This document shows, one piece after another, positions 6,182-8,713 of a stretch of 8,713 bases of DNA. The stretch lies in contig JAIRLZ010000272.1 in the NCBI GenBank assembly GCA_031259035.1, positions 1 through 8,713 of the forward strand, given 5' to 3'. The notes below the pieces were generated by a model. It was not told the origin of the DNA, ran no database searches, and was given only the letters and a program-made list of their open reading frames with translations. Source of the stretch: Treponema sp. (lineage in GTDB: Bacteria; Spirochaetota; Spirochaetia; Treponematales; Breznakiellaceae). The translations under genes were made by a program, and so were the position numbers. Numbering within the stretch: the first letter of the stretch is position 1; each line of letters opens with the position of its first letter.

Positions 6182-6204
6182 GGACTAAAGGCGCTGAATC
6201 ATGG

Positions 6205-6227
6205 CGCGGCGCGTGGCTCCGCGTTTT
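6205..6227 (+). terminator. weak terminator-like stem before araA
   Basis: CGCGG at 6205-6209 pairs with CCGCG at 6219-6223, followed by four T. The stem is short. A GC-rich palindrome, GGCGGCGCCGCC, follows about 35 bases later and just upstream of the araA ribosome binding site. Confidence 0.25.
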
Positions 6228-6288
6228 GAGAGATTTTTGCAATGAATCTCCGCCGGATGGCGGCGCCGCCGGCGCAGGCTAAAACATC

Positions 6289-6295
6289 AGGAGGT
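6289..6295 (+). promoter_or_regulatory. ribosome binding site that sets the araA start
   Basis: AGGAGGT lies seven to eight bases before ATG 6302. It fixes this start over an in-frame ATG at 6242, whose 20 extra residues (Ala/Pro-rich) precede the conserved AraA N-terminus and have no ribosome binding site. Confidence 0.85.
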
Positions 6296-6301
6296 GTTAG
6301 T

Positions 6302-7807
6302 ATGATTGATCTAAAAAAATACGAGTTCTGGTTTATCGTGGGAAGCCAGGATCTCTACGGAGAAGAGACGTTGCGGCAGGTCGAAGCGAACGCCCGAATC
6401 ATGGCCGATGAACTCGCCAAAGATCCGGCGCTGCCCGGGACGCTGGCGCTAAAACCCATTGCGGCGACCCCGTCTGTCATTCGGAAATTGTTCGCTGAGG
6501 CGAACGCGGCGGCGAATTGCGCGGGCGTCATTACATGGATGCACACGTTTTCGCCATCGAAAATGTGGATACAGGGGCTTGCGGCAAACCGGAAACCCTT
6601 GCTCCACCTGCACACTCAGTTTAACCGCGACATTCCCTGGGATTCGATAGACATGGACTTCATGAATCTCAACCAATCCGCGCACGGGGATCGGGAACAT
6701 GGCTATATCTTTACGCGGATGCGCGCGCCACGGAAAGTCGTCGCCGGTTTCTGGCGGGACGGTGAAGTCCGGCGGCGTATCGGCGTGTGGATGCGAGCCG
6801 CGGCGTCGCGGAGCGACGGCATTGAGTCGCCGGTTATGCGTTTCGGCGACAACATGCGCGAGGTCGCCGTTACGGAAGGCGACAAGGTGGAAGCCCAGAT
6901 AACATTCGGCTGGCAGGTGAATACGTGGGGCATAGGCGATCTCGCGGCCCGTTACAGGGAGGCGAGCGACGCGGACGCGGAAGAGCTTGTTCGGGAATAC
7001 GAAGGCGCGTACGAATTCGCGCCGGAACTCACATCGCCCGGCAAGGAGCGGAACGCCGTGCTGGAACAGGCGAAAATAGAGATCGCCCTCAAAGCGATGC
7101 TCGCGTCCGAAGGAGCCGCGGCGTTTACCACGACGTTTCAGGATTTGCACGGGCTTCCCCAACTTCCCGGTCTTGCCGCTCAGCGCCTGATGGCGCAGGG
7201 CTACGGCTTCGGCGCGGAAGGCGACTGGAAGCAGTCCATGTTGCTCCGCTCCGCCAAGGTGATGGCTGAGGGGCTGCCCGGAGGCGTCTCCTTTATTGAG
7301 GATTATACGTATCACTTTGAGCCGGGCAAAGAAGCGGCGCTGGGAGCGCACATGCTTGAAGTCTGCCCTTCCATCGCGGACAAAAAGCCCCGTGTTGAGG
7401 TGCATCCGCTCGGTATAGGCGGCAAAGCCCCTCCGGCCCGTCTGGTTTTTGACGCGGCGCCCGGTGACGCGGCGCTGGCTACGCTGATCGATGTGGGAAG
7501 CCGTTTCCGTATGATCGTGAACGAAATTAGAACTATTCCCATTGAAAACGCCATGCCCCGGCTTCCGGTGGCGCGGGCGTTGTGGCGTCCCTATCCCTCG
7601 TTGCAAGAAGCTGCGGAATCGTGGATACTCGCCGGAGGGACCCATCATTCGGTGTATGCGTCCGCGCTGACTACGGAGCATTTCCGCGACTGGGCTGAAA
7701 TGATGGGCATTGAATGTGTGGTTATTGACAAGAACACAACGCCGTCCCGCCTGCAAGATGAATTGCGCTGGAGTGAAGCCTACTGGACACGCTATGGACG
7801 CTTATAA
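6302..7807 (+). CDS. araA: L-arabinose isomerase
   Basis: Cytoplasmic, metal-dependent (usually Mn2+) enzyme converting L-arabinose to L-ribulose, the first step of the pathway. It is 501 aa against 500 in E. coli and is full length from ATG 6302. The N-terminus YEFWFIVGSQDLYGEETLRQV is the family signature, in two halves YEFWFIVGSQDLYG and EETLRQV (7-27). Also seen are ITWMHTFSPSKMWI (77-90), LLHLHTQFNRDIPW (100-113), DFMNLNQSAHGDREHG (119-134), YGFGAEGDWK (301-310) and FIEDYTYHF (331-339). The four metal and catalytic residues of the family are present: Glu306, Glu333, His350 and a His at 448/449 in GGTHHS. Its last 14 bases overlap araD. It is separated from the kinase by 647 bases of repeats and may have its own promoter, though none is convincing. 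Nothing suggests damage. Confidence 0.97.
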   Translation: MIDLKKYEFWFIVGSQDLYGEETLRQVEANARIMADELAKDPALPGTLALKPIAATPSVIRKLFAEANAAANCAGVITWMHTFSPSKMWIQGLAANRKPLLHLHTQFNRDIPWDSIDMDFMNLNQSAHGDREHGYIFTRMRAPRKVVAGFWRDGEVRRRIGVWMRAAASRSDGIESPVMRFGDNMREVAVTEGDKVEAQITFGWQVNTWGIGDLAARYREASDADAEELVREYEGAYEFAPELTSPGKERNAVLEQAKIEIALKAMLASEGAAAFTTTFQDLHGLPQLPGLAAQRLMAQGYGFGAEGDWKQSMLLRSAKVMAEGLPGGVSFIEDYTYHFEPGKEAALGAHMLEVCPSIADKKPRVEVHPLGIGGKAPPARLVFDAAPGDAALATLIDVGSRFRMIVNEIRTIPIENAMPRLPVARALWRPYPSLQEAAESWILAGGTHHSVYASALTTEHFRDWAEMMGIECVVIDKNTTPSRLQDELRWSEAYWTRYGRL

Positions 7808-8501
7808 AGCATTGCGGGAAGAGGCGTGGGAAGCGAACATGGAAATTCCCCGGCGCAATCTGGCGATATACACGTGGGGCAATGTCTCGGCGTTTGACCG
7901 GGAGCGGGGGGTTTTCGCCATAAAGCCTTCCGGCGTCGCTTATGACGAATTGACGCCCGAATCAATGGTTGTCGTCGACATGGACGGAGCGGTGGCGCGC
8001 GGCTCATTGCGCCCTTCATCGGATACGGAAACGCACCGTGTGCTGTACCGTGATTTTCCGTGCGCGGGCGGCGTCACCCACACCCATTCGCCATATGCGG
8101 TCGCGTGGGCGCAGGCGCGGCGGCCTGTTCCCGTATTCGGCACAACCCACGCGGATCAGAGCGCCGAGGTTATTCCCTGTACGGCGGTGATGGATGCTGA
8201 CGCGGCGCGGAACAATTACGAATTGGAAACCGGCCTCCTTATCGTCAGAACATTCCGTGAGCGGAACAAAGATCCCGCTTTGATGCCGATGATTCTGGCG
8301 GCGGGTCATGGACCGTTTGCGTGGGGGAAGAACGCCGCAGACTCGGTGTACCACGCGGCGGCGCTGGAGGAAATCTGCAAGATGGCGTTGCTCACCCTGA
8401 ATGTGAATCCGCGCGCGGAGCCGCTTCCAGAGCATCTCATTAAGAAGCACTGGGAGCGCAAACACGGCGTGAACGCATATTACGGGCAAAAGAAGGGGTG
8501 A
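7794..8501 (+). CDS. araD: L-ribulose-5-phosphate 4-epimerase
   Basis: Class II aldolase-fold, Zn2+-dependent enzyme converting L-ribulose-5-phosphate to D-xylulose-5-phosphate, which enters the pentose phosphate pathway. It is 235 aa against 231 in E. coli. Motifs: TWGNVSAFDRERG (27-39), IKPSGV (43-48), RPSSDTETH (73-81), GGVTHTHSPYAVAWAQ (92-107), FGTTHAD (115-121), GHGPFAWGKNA (171-181) and KHGVNAYYGQ (223-232). Zinc ligands His96, His98 and His172 are present, with Asp77, Asp121 and Tyr230 at the places of the E. coli catalytic residues Asp76, Asp120 and Tyr229. UlaF and SgbE are close relatives, but araA next door settles araD. The start ATG 7794 lies inside araA with a 14-base overlap and no good ribosome binding site (the GGAGTGA at 7770-7776 is too far), so translation probably depends on ribosomes finishing araA. 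Confidence 0.96.
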   Translation: MDAYKALREEAWEANMEIPRRNLAIYTWGNVSAFDRERGVFAIKPSGVAYDELTPESMVVVDMDGAVARGSLRPSSDTETHRVLYRDFPCAGGVTHTHSPYAVAWAQARRPVPVFGTTHADQSAEVIPCTAVMDADAARNNYELETGLLIVRTFRERNKDPALMPMILAAGHGPFAWGKNAADSVYHAAALEEICKMALLTLNVNPRAEPLPEHLIKKHWERKHGVNAYYGQKKG

Positions 8502-8713
8502 TGGCGGGGCGTCGCGGCGGGAAACTGACGCCTGAGGCATAACCAGCTGAATCAGGCTGGAAAGAAGCGGGCGTTTCTTTACCGGGACTGTTTCAAAAAG
8601 CGCCGTCTATAGGGCATGTTTTGGAACAGCCTCGCTTTATGCGAAGCCGCGCCTTACACAACTGTTTCATTCGCAAAGTCTGGTTTAATACTCCGCCGAA
8701 TCTTCGATTCGCG
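8502..8713 (+). other. gene-free tail after araD with several inverted repeats
   Basis: No coding frame is convincing. Small stems occur at 8508-8513/8527-8532 (GGCGTC/GACGCC), 8543-8547/8556-8560 (CCAGC/GCTGG) and 8561-8566/8575-8580 (AAAGAA/TTCTTT). The largest is an 11-bp stem, CTGTTTCAAAA 8588-8598 with TTTTGGAACAG 8619-8629 (one G-U), continued after a 3x3 internal loop by GCC/GGC. None has a clear T-run, so the terminator of araD is not identified. The very end repeats the stem-loop motif seen at 5908-5930. Confidence 0.5.
8690..8712 (+). repeat. second copy of the 5908-5930 stem-loop motif
   Basis: CGAATC-TTC-GATTCG (8697-8711) is preceded by ACTCCGC, parallel to CGAACC-TTC-GGTTCG preceded by ACTCCGT at 5908-5929. 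The C-G pair of one copy is a T-A pair in the other, so the stem is preserved. The copy may continue beyond the window. Confidence 0.65.

Larger units (their letters stand above)
6021..6190 (+). repeat. diverged direct duplication of about 100 bp, each copy with a long hairpin
   Basis: Copy A (6021-6090) and copy B (6117-6190) share the same order of parts: an arm containing CCCAAAAC, a GC-rich loop, an arm starting GTTTTG, then AGCGG-N-CTAAAG. The CGGNCTAAAG box lies at 6081-6090 and 6181-6190, exactly 100 bases apart. In copy A the stem is 6023-6036 with 6056-6069, 13 of 14 paired. In copy B it is 6120-6131 with 6145-6156, 12 of 12 paired. The loops have diverged while the stems kept pairing, which suggests selection or origin as a palindromic repeat family. 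Confidence 0.55.

Noticed and set aside
6242..6301. N-terminal extension of araA from an upstream ATG
   Set aside because: The conserved AraA start falls at 6302, directly after AGGAGGT; the extension runs through a GC-rich palindrome.
6449..7756. Long minus-strand frame opposite araA (435 codons)
   Set aside because: It is a shadow of a G+C-rich coding gene with complete AraA motifs on the + strand; its Arg/His-rich product has no recognisable domain and no ribosome binding site was evident.

Overview
The window holds a nearly complete L-arabinose uptake and catabolism locus, with every recognisable gene on the + strand. In order: the 3' part of a ChvE-type periplasmic monosaccharide-binding protein, its GguA-type double-domain ABC ATPase, its GguB-type permease, an FGGY-family sugar kinase, a 647-base gene-free stretch full of repeats and hairpins, L-arabinose isomerase (araA), and L-ribulose-5-phosphate 4-epimerase (araD) overlapping the end of araA. 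A 212-base tail after araD has no gene but several inverted repeats.

The parts form one pathway. The binding protein, ATPase and permease form a CUT2 importer for arabinose, xylose or related sugars. AraA converts L-arabinose to L-ribulose, the kinase is the only candidate to phosphorylate it, and AraD epimerises L-ribulose-5-phosphate to D-xylulose-5-phosphate. The kinase is not a classical AraB, so it is best read as a non-orthologous ribulokinase assigned by context. No regulator gene lies in the window, and I found no promoter I would defend.

The organism is a bacterium of moderate G+C with strong AGGAGG-type ribosome binding sites. The ChvE/GguAB transporter, the kinase subtype and the hairpin-rich intergenic DNA would fit a host-associated spirochaete (Treponema-like) or a clostridial anaerobe. 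I lean towards Treponema but cannot prove it from the sequence.

The coding content is ordinary; the unusual part is the non-coding DNA. At 5645-5802 there is a 47-bp tandem repeat whose units form hairpins across their junctions, with compensatory base changes. From 5816 to 6227 there is a run of adjacent stem-loops, including one closed multi-branch structure and a diverged duplication of about 100 bp. One small stem-loop motif (5908-5930) recurs at the very end of the window (8690-8712) with a matched C-G to T-A change. Pieces resembling the 47-bp repeat also occur between the binding-protein and ATPase genes. Together these suggest families of dispersed, structure-conserving intergenic repeats in this genome.
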